Below are positions 26,289-34,790 of a DNA stretch of 64,000 bases, piece by piece. The position numbers and the translations under genes were made by a program. The DNA is from Methanobrevibacter_A acididurans. Its GTDB lineage: Archaea; Methanobacteriota; Methanobacteria; Methanobacteriales; Methanobacteriaceae. Each line of letters opens with the position of its first letter. Position 1 is the stretch's first letter. The DNA is taken from the NCBI RefSeq assembly GCF_046197875.1, contig NZ_CP166991.1, positions 248,001 to 312,000 on the forward strand. Reading direction: 5' to 3'. The notes beneath the pieces are model-generated. The model was not told where the DNA came from. It saw only the letters and a list, made by a program, of their open reading frames with translations, and searched no databases.

Positions 26289-26990
26289 ATGAAAAAAATA
26301 AAAGCTTTAGCATTAGATATTGACGGAACCATCACAGACTCACAAAGATTACTATCTATAAATGCAATCAAAACAATAAGAAAAGTTGAAAACAGTGGAA
26401 TACCAGTAATATTAGTAACTGGAAATACAGCAGTATACACTTATGCATTAACAACTTCCATAGGTACAACAGGAGGAGTAGTAGGTGAAAATGGTGGAGT
26501 AATGTTTAAAGAAGGATATAAAAACAATGAAACAATAGTATTCGCAGATAAAAAATATATAGATAAAGCTTACAATTACCTAAAAGAAAACTTAACAAAA
26601 GAACATCAATTAAAAATAGTAGATGACCAATACTGCAGACTATCTGAAGTAGCATTTTACAGAACAATGAATGCAGACATAATACGAGAAATATTAAAAG
26701 ATTGGAATGTTAAAGTCTACGATAGTGGATTTGCCTTACACATAACAGATCAAAACATTAACAAAGGAATCACATTAGAAAAATTAGCAAAGATTTTAAA
26801 AATTAACCCTGACAACATAATGGGAATAGGAGACAGTGAAAACGACTTAGACTTCCTAGACCATGTTGGGATAAAAATAGCAGTAGCAAATGCTAGTTCA
26901 AATCTAAAAGAAAAAGCCGACTATGTTTGCAAGAAACCCAACGGTGATGGGGTAATGGAAGCTGTAGAAAAATTCATATTCAATGATTAA
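26289..26990 (+). CDS. Phosphoglycolate phosphatase, archaeal HAD type
   Basis: A HAD-superfamily phosphatase of the Cof-like/TA0175 group. Motif I is ALDIDGTITD (catalytic Asp10 and Asp12), motif II includes VTGNTAVY, and the C-terminal motif IV is GIGDSENDLDFL with the Mg-binding aspartates; LEKLAKILKI precedes it. A cap domain lies in between. The archaeal enzyme hydrolyses 2-phosphoglycolate; related sugar-phosphate activities in this group cannot be excluded. It stands 32 bp downstream of hypD and 46 bp upstream of the TldD/PmbA gene on the same strand, so these three are likely one transcript. Confidence 0.85.
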   Translation: MKKIKALALDIDGTITDSQRLLSINAIKTIRKVENSGIPVILVTGNTAVYTYALTTSIGTTGGVVGENGGVMFKEGYKNNETIVFADKKYIDKAYNYLKENLTKEHQLKIVDDQYCRLSEVAFYRTMNADIIREILKDWNVKVYDSGFALHITDQNINKGITLEKLAKILKINPDNIMGIGDSENDLDFLDHVGIKIAVANASSNLKEKADYVCKKPNGDGVMEAVEKFIFND

Positions 26991-27036
26991 AAAAAAATAA
27001 TAAAATAATTCAATTTATCAGGGGATAAAAAATACA

Positions 27037-28341
27037 ATGTTAAATCAAATAATAGAAGAAGCAGAAAGAAACATTAGCAAATACTGTGATGAATACGAAA
27101 TATTTGCTGAAAACTCAAAACTCTTAGAGTTAGATGCACAAAAATCAGATTTAAGCTTTGCAAAACAAGAAATTAACTTAGGACTAGGTATAAGAGTAAT
27201 ACAAGACAATAAATTAGGTTTTGCATTCACATCAGATATGAATAAAATATCAGAAACAGCAGAAAAAGCATATTCTAATGCGAAATTAAACCAAGAAGAT
27301 TCAAACTTTGCATTTGCAGAAAAATCATCCTATCCAACAATAAAAAATAATTATGATAAGAAAAATGAAGAATTAGAATTAGATGAAATGACTTCATTTA
27401 TGGAAAACATACTAAGCACAGTAGAAGAAAAAGGATGTAAACCAACAAGTGGAGGATTTTCAAGAGGATCCGGTGAAGAAATAATCTTAAACTCTAACGG
27501 GGTAAATGCATCTGAAAAAGGCACTGGTTTTGGAGCATACATTGCAGTAAACGCTTTTAAAAAAGATGAATTTTCAAGTGCATATGACTCAATATCCTCA
27601 TGTAACTATGACTTTAATGGGGAAGAATTAGCAGAAAAAGTATCTCAACTAGCCATGGATTCAGTTGGTGGGGAAAACATAGATACTGGAGATAAAGAAG
27701 TAGTCCTAGATTATAATGCAGCAACTGGATTATTAAACACTTTCATGAGTGGATTCAATGCAGATAATGTTCAAAGAGGAAGATCAATACTTAAAGACAA
27801 AGTAGGTGAATCAATCGTTAGTGAAAACTTATCCATATATGATGATGGAACTATTGATGCAGGTTTATCTAGTTGTAAATTTGATGGAGAAGGAACACCA
27901 TCACAAAAAACAGAACTAGTAAAAGATGGAGTTCTTAAAGGATTTATATATGATATGTACACAGCAAACAAAGCTAATATAAAAAGTACAGGTAATGGTT
28001 TTAGAGGATCCTACTCCTCAACACCGGGGGTAAGTTCATCAAACATAATATTAGATTTTAATAAAATGACAAAAATTGATGAAATAGATAATGGAATAAT
28101 TGCAACAGACCTACTAGGAGCACATACTGCAAATCCAATAAGTGGAGATTTCAGTGTAGAAGTAAACAATGGATTTTTAATTGAAAATGGGGAAATCACC
28201 AAACCAATTAAAAAAGCAATGATATCTGGAAATGTTTTTGAAACATTTAAAAATTGTGAAGCAATAGATTCACAAATTAAACAATATGGATCATTTATCC
28301 TTCCAAAAATCTTATTACATAATTTAAGAGTAATTGGTTAA
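27037..28341 (+). CDS. TldD/PmbA (TldE) family protein
   Basis: This 434-residue protein matches the PmbA/TldE half of the TldD-TldE heterodimeric metalloprotease. The N-terminal ILGIRVIQD-type stretch (LGLGIRVIQDNKLGFAFTSD) is characteristic. The C-terminal part shows SSTPGVSSSNIILDF and the DLLGAHTANPISGDFSVEVNNGFLI segment. No HExxxH zinc motif is visible, as expected for the non-catalytic partner; a TldD partner is not in the window. The family processes peptides; its role in methanogens is not settled. It ends at a stem-loop shared with the convergent thiD. Confidence 0.85.
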   Translation: MLNQIIEEAERNISKYCDEYEIFAENSKLLELDAQKSDLSFAKQEINLGLGIRVIQDNKLGFAFTSDMNKISETAEKAYSNAKLNQEDSNFAFAEKSSYPTIKNNYDKKNEELELDEMTSFMENILSTVEEKGCKPTSGGFSRGSGEEIILNSNGVNASEKGTGFGAYIAVNAFKKDEFSSAYDSISSCNYDFNGEELAEKVSQLAMDSVGGENIDTGDKEVVLDYNAATGLLNTFMSGFNADNVQRGRSILKDKVGESIVSENLSIYDDGTIDAGLSSCKFDGEGTPSQKTELVKDGVLKGFIYDMYTANKANIKSTGNGFRGSYSSTPGVSSSNIILDFNKMTKIDEIDNGIIATDLLGAHTANPISGDFSVEVNNGFLIENGEITKPIKKAMISGNVFETFKNCEAIDSQIKQYGSFILPKILLHNLRVIG

Positions 28342-28372
28342 AAAAAAAGAAATTCAATATTAAAAAATTTTC

Positions 28373-28396
28373 AATGAGAATAATTTAATTCTCATT
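28373..28396. terminator. Stem-loop between convergent pmbA-like gene and thiD
   Basis: AATGAGAAT (28373-28381) and ATTCTCATT (28388-28396) pair perfectly around an AATTTA loop, just before the thiD stop codon and 30 bp after the TldD/PmbA stop, suitable as a two-way terminator. An A-run precedes it at 28340-28350. Confidence 0.5.
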
Positions 28397-28399
28397 TAA

Positions 28400-29164
28400 C
28401 TACTTACTTATTTTTTTAGATAAAAAATTAGGATTCAAGGTTTTATACCTTCCATTTAAAATAGAATTAAATGTAAAATCCATAGCTTCATTAATAGATT
28501 TAAATAAATCCATATCATTATTTTTAATCAAATTAGCAACAATAGCTGCTGAAAAGGTACAACCAGAACCATGAGTATTATCACTCTCAATTAATTCTTG
28601 ATTAAAAACTTTAACTTCCCCATTATAAAAAGTATTAACTCCATTTAAATGACCACCAGTAATGATTACATTACAATAATCACCAATCTTATAAGCAGCT
28701 TCAATGGCATCCTCTTTAGATTTAATCTCAATTCCACTTAATTGTTCTGCCTCAGAAACATTTGGAGTAGTAAGTATACATCGAGGAAGTAAATATTTTT
28801 TAAAAGCTTTACAAATATTATTTTCACTTAACTTATCACCAGCACTAGCAACCATTACAGGATCAACTACAATTTTTAAATCATATTCTATGACCTTTTT
28901 AGAGACAGCTTTAATAATGTCCTTAGAATATAATAAACCAGTTTTACCATAACCAATATCATATTCACTTAAAACAGAATCAAATTGTTCATTAATAAAA
29001 TCCACACTAATTGGTTTAACAGAATATACTTTAGATGGATTTTGAGCAGTTAATGCAGTTACAACACTTGTAGGGTGAATATTATAACTGGCTAATGTTT
29101 TAACATCAGTTAATATTCCAGCCCCACCAGAAGGATCTAAGCCTGCAATTGTAATACCAATCAT
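28400..29164 (-). CDS. thiD: Hydroxymethylpyrimidine / phosphomethylpyrimidine kinase
   Basis: ThiD phosphorylates HMP and HMP-phosphate to HMP diphosphate for thiamin. The protein opens with IAGLDPSGGAGILTDVKTL, the ribokinase-family substrate loop, and has SVVTALTAQNP, VVDPVMVASAGDKL and the C-terminal anion-hole motif DNTHGSGCTFSAAI. At 254 residues it is a stand-alone kinase without the archaeal ThiN extension. It lies 6 bp after the cofC stop codon, so both are co-transcribed although they belong to different cofactor routes. Confidence 0.93.
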   Translation of the reverse strand: MIGITIAGLDPSGGAGILTDVKTLASYNIHPTSVVTALTAQNPSKVYSVKPISVDFINEQFDSVLSEYDIGYGKTGLLYSKDIIKAVSKKVIEYDLKIVVDPVMVASAGDKLSENNICKAFKKYLLPRCILTTPNVSEAEQLSGIEIKSKEDAIEAAYKIGDYCNVIITGGHLNGVNTFYNGEVKVFNQELIESDNTHGSGCTFSAAIVANLIKNNDMDLFKSINEAMDFTFNSILNGRYKTLNPNFLSKKISK

Positions 29165-29170
29165 AAATAA

Positions 29171-29842
29171 TTAATCTCGTGTTACTTTTAGTCTTTCATG
29201 ACCATGAATACTTTCAACACTAATATTTAAAGACTCTAAATACTTTTTAGTATCAGTACCTTTACCATGAATCATAATTTCCCCTAAATCTTCAGTTGTA
29301 TTAACATCTAAAGCCATATAAAAAGAATCATGAACTAATGGGGAAAATCCTTTAGCCTCTGCATTTTCAACATGTTTTTGAAAACTAAACTCTCCAAATT
29401 CCATATTAATCCCACAAGGCTTAATAATAAGAGCATTAGTTCCCCCACCTTTAGAAGGTACAATAAGAAAATCAAGCTTGCTTGCTTGCTTAATAATTAA
29501 TTTAATATTAGTTTTACCAATAAGAGGAACATCAGAAGGTATAATTAACACTTTTCGAGTTTTACCTCTACAATAAGTCATAGCCTGATTAAGAGCTTTA
29601 TTCAAATTACTATCCTCATTTTCAACTAAAGTATCAACTTTTAACTTTTTAGCATAATCTAATACTTCACGGTCTCGACTAATAATAATAATTTTATCAA
29701 CTAACCTTTTAAGAGTGCCTGTAACATCTTTTAACATAGCTTTTAACAAGTCTTCTCTTTCTTCACTAGATAAAAATGGAGACAATCGTGTTTTAGCATC
29801 AGTGAATTTACTTACAGGTATTATTGCATAAATCTTATCCAC
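29171..29842 (-). CDS. cofC: 2-phospho-L-lactate guanylyltransferase
   Basis: CofC activates 2-phospholactate with GTP to lactyl-diphospho-guanosine, the donor used by CofD in F420 synthesis. The nucleotidyltransferase fold starts YAIIPVSKFTDAKTRLSPFLS and contains VLIIPSDVPLIG, with the metal-binding aspartate, and KGGGTNALI. Length about 223 residues is standard. The frame is open to a TTG at 29851, but GGAG lies only two bases before it; the GTG at 29842 has better spacing and is chosen here. thiD follows directly. Its pathway partners cofD and cofE are at 60-63 kb of this window. Confidence 0.9.
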   Translation of the reverse strand: MDKIYAIIPVSKFTDAKTRLSPFLSSEEREDLLKAMLKDVTGTLKRLVDKIIIISRDREVLDYAKKLKVDTLVENEDSNLNKALNQAMTYCRGKTRKVLIIPSDVPLIGKTNIKLIIKQASKLDFLIVPSKGGGTNALIIKPCGINMEFGEFSFQKHVENAEAKGFSPLVHDSFYMALDVNTTEDLGEIMIHGKGTDTKKYLESLNISVESIHGHERLKVTRD

Positions 29843-29887
29843 AACTATCAATACTCCTAAAAATTTTAAAAATTTTTTTATAATAAT

Positions 29888-31303
29888 TTAATAAGTTTTA
29901 GCTATTAAAGCAATATGTTTAGCAGGTTTACCACAATGAGCACAAACATCATCAGTTTCAATATCTTCCTTATAAGTTCCAAGTAAATCAATATCAGTTA
30001 ACTCTTCAATAGCTTTTCCACAGTCTTCATCTCCACACCATGGGAAACTAACCATATTGCCATTTTCAATAAGGCTACTTATCTCATTAACATCCTCAAC
30101 TGATTTAATATTATCCTTAAATGAATCCCAAGCATTTTCTCTTAATAAACCATCAATATCATTTAAAGCATTTTTAACTGGTGAAACAATGTCCTCTTTA
30201 AGACTAAGTTCTACCTTTTCAAGATTATCTCTTCTTACAAGAACAGTTTTATTATTCTCTAAATCTCTTGGACCAAGTTCTAATCTAATTGGTGTTCCTT
30301 TTAATTCCCATTCATAAAATTTCTTACCAGGTCTAATATCTCTACTATCAATTCTTACACGTATACCAGCATTTTCTAAACTTTCTTTAATTTCATTACA
30401 CTTGTTTAAAACTTCTTCTTTTCCTTTTTTAAATAATATAGGAATTATAGTAACTTGTTTAGGTGATATTTTTGGAGGTAAAACTAATCCTTTATCATCG
30501 CCATGAATTCCAATAATTGCAGCTATTACTCTATCACTAATACCATAACAGGTTTGATAAGCATATTCATGTTCTCCTTCTTTATTCTCAAAGGTTATAT
30601 CATAAGTTTTTGCAAATGTTTGACCAAGATTATGTACAGTTCCAATTTGTAAAGCTTTTCCATCAGGTAATAATGTGTCAAAAGCCATAGTATAATCTGC
30701 ACCAGGGAATTTATCCCAAATAGGTCTTTTAGTAATAGTATAAGGAATTCCAAGTTCATTGAAAAGTTTCTTATAAATTTCAATACCTATTTTAACTTGT
30801 TCTTCTGCTTCTTCAGAACTAGAATGTACTGTATGTGCTTCTGCAAAAGTAGTTATTTCACGAACTCGAATCATAGGACGAGTATGCTTAGTTTCATATC
30901 TGAAAGTGTTAACAACTTGATAATATCTCATTGGTAAGTCAATATGGGATCTAACCCATAAAGATAACATTGGATAAATACTACTTTCACTTGTAGGACG
31001 TAAAGCTAACTTTTCATTTAATGGTTTTTTACCACCTTGAGTTACCCAATAAACTTCATCTTCAAATCCTTTTACATGTCTTCCTTCTTTAGCTAATTCA
31101 GTTTCAGGAATTAATAAAGGGAATAATACTTCTTCATGATCTTTATCGAGTAATTCACTATAAACTTTTAACATGTGTTTTCTTATTTGATATCCGTATG
31201 GTAACCAAACACTCATACCTTTAATTGGATATCTAGCATCAGTTATATTTGCTTCTTCTAAAATATTGTGGAACCATTCACTAAAGTTTTCCAAATTTAT
31301 CAC
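29888..31303 (-). CDS. proS: Prolyl-tRNA synthetase, archaeal/eukaryal type
   Basis: A class II synthetase of 471 residues. The core includes the motif 2 region RYYQVVNTFRYETKHTRPMIRVREITTFAEAHT, the anticodon-binding domain near PGKKFYEWELKGTPIRLELGPRD (motif 3 of the catalytic fold lies before it), and a C-terminal extension with cysteines CGDEDCGKA and CAHCGKPAKHIALIAKTY, the zinc-binding tail of archaeal-type ProRS. The bacterial insertion domain is missing. It stands alone on the minus strand and diverges from egsA. A shared promoter region of 180 bp separates them. Confidence 0.95.
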   Translation of the reverse strand: MINLENFSEWFHNILEEANITDARYPIKGMSVWLPYGYQIRKHMLKVYSELLDKDHEEVLFPLLIPETELAKEGRHVKGFEDEVYWVTQGGKKPLNEKLALRPTSESSIYPMLSLWVRSHIDLPMRYYQVVNTFRYETKHTRPMIRVREITTFAEAHTVHSSSEEAEEQVKIGIEIYKKLFNELGIPYTITKRPIWDKFPGADYTMAFDTLLPDGKALQIGTVHNLGQTFAKTYDITFENKEGEHEYAYQTCYGISDRVIAAIIGIHGDDKGLVLPPKISPKQVTIIPILFKKGKEEVLNKCNEIKESLENAGIRVRIDSRDIRPGKKFYEWELKGTPIRLELGPRDLENNKTVLVRRDNLEKVELSLKEDIVSPVKNALNDIDGLLRENAWDSFKDNIKSVEDVNEISSLIENGNMVSFPWCGDEDCGKAIEELTDIDLLGTYKEDIETDDVCAHCGKPAKHIALIAKTY

Positions 31304-31484
31304 CTAATAATAATTTAACAATTAATATTTTATTGTTTTTTAAATTTTATATATCTTATCCAAAAAATTTAAATTTTCTTAGTAAATATCCAAAAAATAT
31401 TATAAAATACCAAAACTTTTTTTAATCTATTAAATATAGAATATTATTGAATGATAAATAAATTATAAGGAGAATATTTTTGTC

Positions 31485-32525
31485 ATGGTAACTAAAAAAA
31501 TTCAATTACCTCGTGAAGTACATATTGGTCCAGGTTTAATTGATAATACAGGAACAATATGTAATGATTTAAGGTTTTATAATGATGCATTAATGGTTTG
31601 TGGACCCCATACCTATAAAATTGCAGGTAAACAAGTTATTGATAGTTTAGAAAATGCAGATTTCAGTGTTGAAGTAGTTAAAGTAGATTCAGCCACTCAA
31701 GAAAGTGTGAATCAGGTAGAAGAAAAAATAGGTAAAGCTCAAGTAATACTTGGAGTAGGTGGAGGTAAAATCATTGATGTTGCTAAAATGTCCTCAGCAA
31801 ATACTGGAACCTACTTTTTATCCGTTCCAACTACAGCATCACATGATGGAATAACATCCCCTTTAGCATCAATAAAAAGTGATAAAGGCAGTGTGTCAAT
31901 TAAAGCACAATCTCCAATGGCAGTAGTTGCTGATACTGATATTATAAGAAATTCTCCTTACCGTCTTTTAGCATCAGGATGTGCCGATGTAATAGCAAAT
32001 TACACAGCAGTACTAGACTGGAAACTAGCTAAAAGATTACAAAATGTTAGTTACAGTGAATCCGCATCATCCCTATCACAAATGACTGCAAAACTAATAA
32101 CTCAAGGTGCTGATCAAATAAAACCAGGATTAGAAAAAAGTACAAGACTAATTGCAAAAGCATTATTCAGTACAGGAGTTGCTATAAGTATAGCAAACAC
32201 ATCCCGTCCTGCAAGTGGATCAGAACACCTTTTCTCACATGCATTAGATAAAATAGCAGAAAAACCAGCACTTCACGGAGAACAATGTGGAGTAGGAACT
32301 ATAATGATGATGAACCTACATGGTGGGGACTGGAAATGTATACGTGACTCATTACAAAAAGTTAAAGCACCAACTACAGCAAAAGAATTAGGGGTAAGTC
32401 CTGAAGAAATAATAGAAGCTTTAACAATAGCACATACAATAAGAGACAGATACACTATACTTGGAGATAGAGGATTATCTAGAGAAGCAGCAGAACAACT
32501 AGCAACAAGTACAGGGGTGATTTAA
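31485..32525 (+). CDS. egsA: Glycerol-1-phosphate dehydrogenase
   Basis: The enzyme reduces dihydroxyacetone phosphate to sn-glycerol-1-phosphate, giving the archaeal stereochemistry of membrane lipids. The iron-containing dehydrogenase-like fold shows ILGVGGGKIIDVAKM for NAD(P)H, PTTASHDGITSPLAS, and the zinc ligands in ASGCADVIANYTAV (Asp), PASGSEHLFSHAL (His) and LHGEQCGVG (His). Length is standard. The stop codon overlaps the ATG of the UPF0179 gene (TAATG), so the two are translationally coupled. An AAGGAG precedes the ATG at 31485. Confidence 0.95.
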   Translation: MVTKKIQLPREVHIGPGLIDNTGTICNDLRFYNDALMVCGPHTYKIAGKQVIDSLENADFSVEVVKVDSATQESVNQVEEKIGKAQVILGVGGGKIIDVAKMSSANTGTYFLSVPTTASHDGITSPLASIKSDKGSVSIKAQSPMAVVADTDIIRNSPYRLLASGCADVIANYTAVLDWKLAKRLQNVSYSESASSLSQMTAKLITQGADQIKPGLEKSTRLIAKALFSTGVAISIANTSRPASGSEHLFSHALDKIAEKPALHGEQCGVGTIMMMNLHGGDWKCIRDSLQKVKAPTTAKELGVSPEEIIEALTIAHTIRDRYTILGDRGLSREAAEQLATSTGVI

Positions 32526-32959
32526 TGATAACATTAATAGGTAAAGAATTAGCGAAAAAAGGAACAAGTTTCATATTTCAAGGACCTGCTGATGAATGCG
32601 AAACATGTAGATTCGAAACAACATGTATAGGTTCATTAAAAGTTGGAAGAAAATACACTATAACCGAAGTCAAAGACTCAGAACTTAAATGCCCAATTCA
32701 TGCAGAAGAAAAGGTAGTACCTATAGAAGTAGAACTAGCAGATATTGAAATGTTATTAGATTCCAAAAAAGTATTTGAAGGATCATATTTCAACTATGAA
32801 AAACCAATATGCACAATTAAAGATTGTAAATATCATCATTTATGTTTCCCTGATGGTTTAATTTCTGAAGATAAAGTATCAATAGCAAAAGACTTAAGAG
32901 AATCACCAGATGATTGTCAAATGGGTTTATCTTTAAAGAAGATATTAGCTAGATTCTAA
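32525..32959 (+). CDS. UPF0179 family protein (cysteine-rich, 144 aa)
   Basis: The family is found in methanogens and relatives and has no assigned reaction. Cysteines are arranged as CETCRFETTC (near 26-35), KCPIHAEE and a C-terminal CTIKDCKYHHLC, enough for an iron-sulfur or zinc site. A C-terminal cysteine follows in DDCQMG. The overlap with egsA points to co-translation with a lipid enzyme, which may hint at a redox role; this is inference. GGGGTGAT, inside the egsA end, is its ribosome binding site. Confidence 0.85.
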   Translation: MITLIGKELAKKGTSFIFQGPADECETCRFETTCIGSLKVGRKYTITEVKDSELKCPIHAEEKVVPIEVELADIEMLLDSKKVFEGSYFNYEKPICTIKDCKYHHLCFPDGLISEDKVSIAKDLRESPDDCQMGLSLKKILARF

Positions 32960-33049
32960 AAAAATAATATTATATAAATTTAAATAATATTTATCTGTAT
33001 AAAAATTAAATATTAAACAAAAAAAATTAATAAAGGTGGAAGAAAAACT

Positions 33050-33715
33050 ATGAACCTTAAATTAAATGCAGGATATGCTGCAGCAGAATTAGTAAAAGAT
33101 GGTCAAGTTTTAGGTCTTGGAACCGGTTCAACAACTCATTATTTTATAGAAAAAGTAGGACAAAGAGTTAAAGAAGAAGAATTAGAACTATTCGGAATCC
33201 CTACAAGTTATCAATCATTTTTACTTGCAAAAAAATGGAATATACCATGCACAACATTAAATGAATACAGTATAGATTTAGCTGTTGATGGTGCTGATGA
33301 AGTGGATCCTCAAAAAAATCTTGTAAAAGGTGGAGGAGCAGCTCATACACTTGAAAAAATTGTGGATTACTCTGCAAAAGAATTAGTTATAATTGCAGAT
33401 GAATCTAAAGAGGTTGAAAAACTTGGAGCATTCCCAGTTCCAGTTGAAGTTATTAAAGAAGCAACACAACCTGTAATAAGTGCTTTAACCGATATGGGTG
33501 CAGAACCAGTTATAAGAATGGGTGTTCAAAAGGATGGACCTGTAATAACTGATAATGGAAATTTCATTATTGATGCTAAATTCCCTACAATTGACAGTCC
33601 TGTTGATATGGAAATTGAGCTTAACACTATTCCAGGTGTTGTTGAAAATGGTATATTTACTGAAATGGTAGATAAAGTAATTTTTGGAACTAAAAATGGT
33701 TTAAAAGAATTATAA
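33050..33715 (+). CDS. rpiA: Ribose-5-phosphate isomerase A
   Basis: RpiA interconverts ribose-5-phosphate and ribulose-5-phosphate, in methanogens feeding nucleotide synthesis. Family motifs are clear: LGLGTGSTTHYFIE (phosphate loop), DLAVDGADEVD (catalytic Asp), VKGGGAAHTLEKIV and VIIADESK. The length of 221 residues is standard. AGGTGG precedes the ATG. It stands 91 bp from the UPF0179 gene and 34 bp from a small membrane protein gene downstream. Confidence 0.95.
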   Translation: MNLKLNAGYAAAELVKDGQVLGLGTGSTTHYFIEKVGQRVKEEELELFGIPTSYQSFLLAKKWNIPCTTLNEYSIDLAVDGADEVDPQKNLVKGGGAAHTLEKIVDYSAKELVIIADESKEVEKLGAFPVPVEVIKEATQPVISALTDMGAEPVIRMGVQKDGPVITDNGNFIIDAKFPTIDSPVDMEIELNTIPGVVENGIFTEMVDKVIFGTKNGLKEL

Positions 33716-33749
33716 ATATTAAATTTTATTAAATGGAGTGTGATTTTTC

Positions 33750-33971
33750 ATGCCAATTCCTGGACTTAATATACCTTATGAATTTAGAAAGATGTTAAAC
33801 ATGTTTTTAATTTTAATGGGTATAGCTATAATTATTTATGCAGTTTTATGGATTTTAGCTAAGTTAGCATTGATTCCATATGTATTTTTCAGTATTTTTC
33901 CACAAATAATATTATTAATAATTGGTATTTTTATCTTTTATCAAGCTTGGATTAATAGAAAACAATACTAA
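33750..33971 (+). CDS. Small two-helix membrane protein (73 aa)
   Basis: Two hydrophobic helices (about residues 16-38 and 43-64) connected by a short loop, with a charged C-terminal tail WINRKQY. No family recognised. TGGAGTGTGA precedes the ATG. It lies 34 bp after rpiA and could share its transcript. Such small membrane proteins often regulate a larger partner, but none is evident here. Confidence 0.7.
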   Translation: MPIPGLNIPYEFRKMLNMFLILMGIAIIIYAVLWILAKLALIPYVFFSIFPQIILLIIGIFIFYQAWINRKQY

Positions 33972-34790
33972 AAACTATTTTTTTTATTTTATTTAGAAGA
34001 TATTTTTCTTTTTTTCACATTTTTTATAGAAATATTTATATACTAAAAAAATTATATTACATAATGCTTATATTTTTATATAAAATTTTTTAATTCAGAT
34101 AAAAGGATTAAAAAAATAATTAATAATAAAAAGATTTTTAATAACTACTCACAAATAAAATTAAACTACTATTAAAAAATAAAATATAATTTTTAATTAA
34201 TAGTTAAGGAATATTAAACTCTAAAATTTTTATAAAAAAGTATTCGGCTTTTTTGGTTAGGAATAAAAGTTTTGGCAAGTTATAATAACGATGATATAAC
34301 TATTAATTAAAAAAAATATTTATTTACTATTCCAATAATATGTTATTTAAAAAAAATTTTCACGCTCAGCTATTATTATTAATTAAAATATAAGAAAATA
34401 AGCTTTTTATTAAAGTTATATAAACCTAAAAAAATTACCTTAAAAGAAAAATTCAATAAAATGTAGTCTAATGAATCGTTTTTTCTTAAACTCCATTTAA
34501 CAAGAACTCATTTATTTACCCAAAATTAATTCTATTTGGAAAAAACGAATATAAAACACGTAAAAAGGTTTCAATATAACTTTAATAAAAAATCCTCTTA
34601 TTTTTAAATTTTTATACTATTTCTAAAATAACTTAACTCCAACATTAAAAAAATATTATAGTAATAATATATAAACAAATATATTACTAATATTAAACAA
34701 AACTAAAACTATAATGTAAATTTTATAAAATTAATTTTTATCACATTATACTAATAAACAATAAAACTTTTTTGGAGGAAAACGGATAAA
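33972..34790. other. Long gene-free AT-rich stretch (about 0.8 kb)
   Basis: Neither strand holds an ORF with a good ribosome binding site. It is almost pure A/T with three less AT-rich spots at 34240-34290, 34360-34375 and 34455-34480. No tRNA or rRNA pattern is seen and I cannot fold it. TATA-like runs near 34665-34675 are probably the metG promoter. An uncharacterised non-coding RNA or the remains of a deleted gene are possible. Confidence 0.4.

Noticed and set aside
34240..34300. Possible box C/D RNA with a GATGAT stretch
   Set aside because: A matching D box (CTGA) at suitable distance and terminal stem are not seen.
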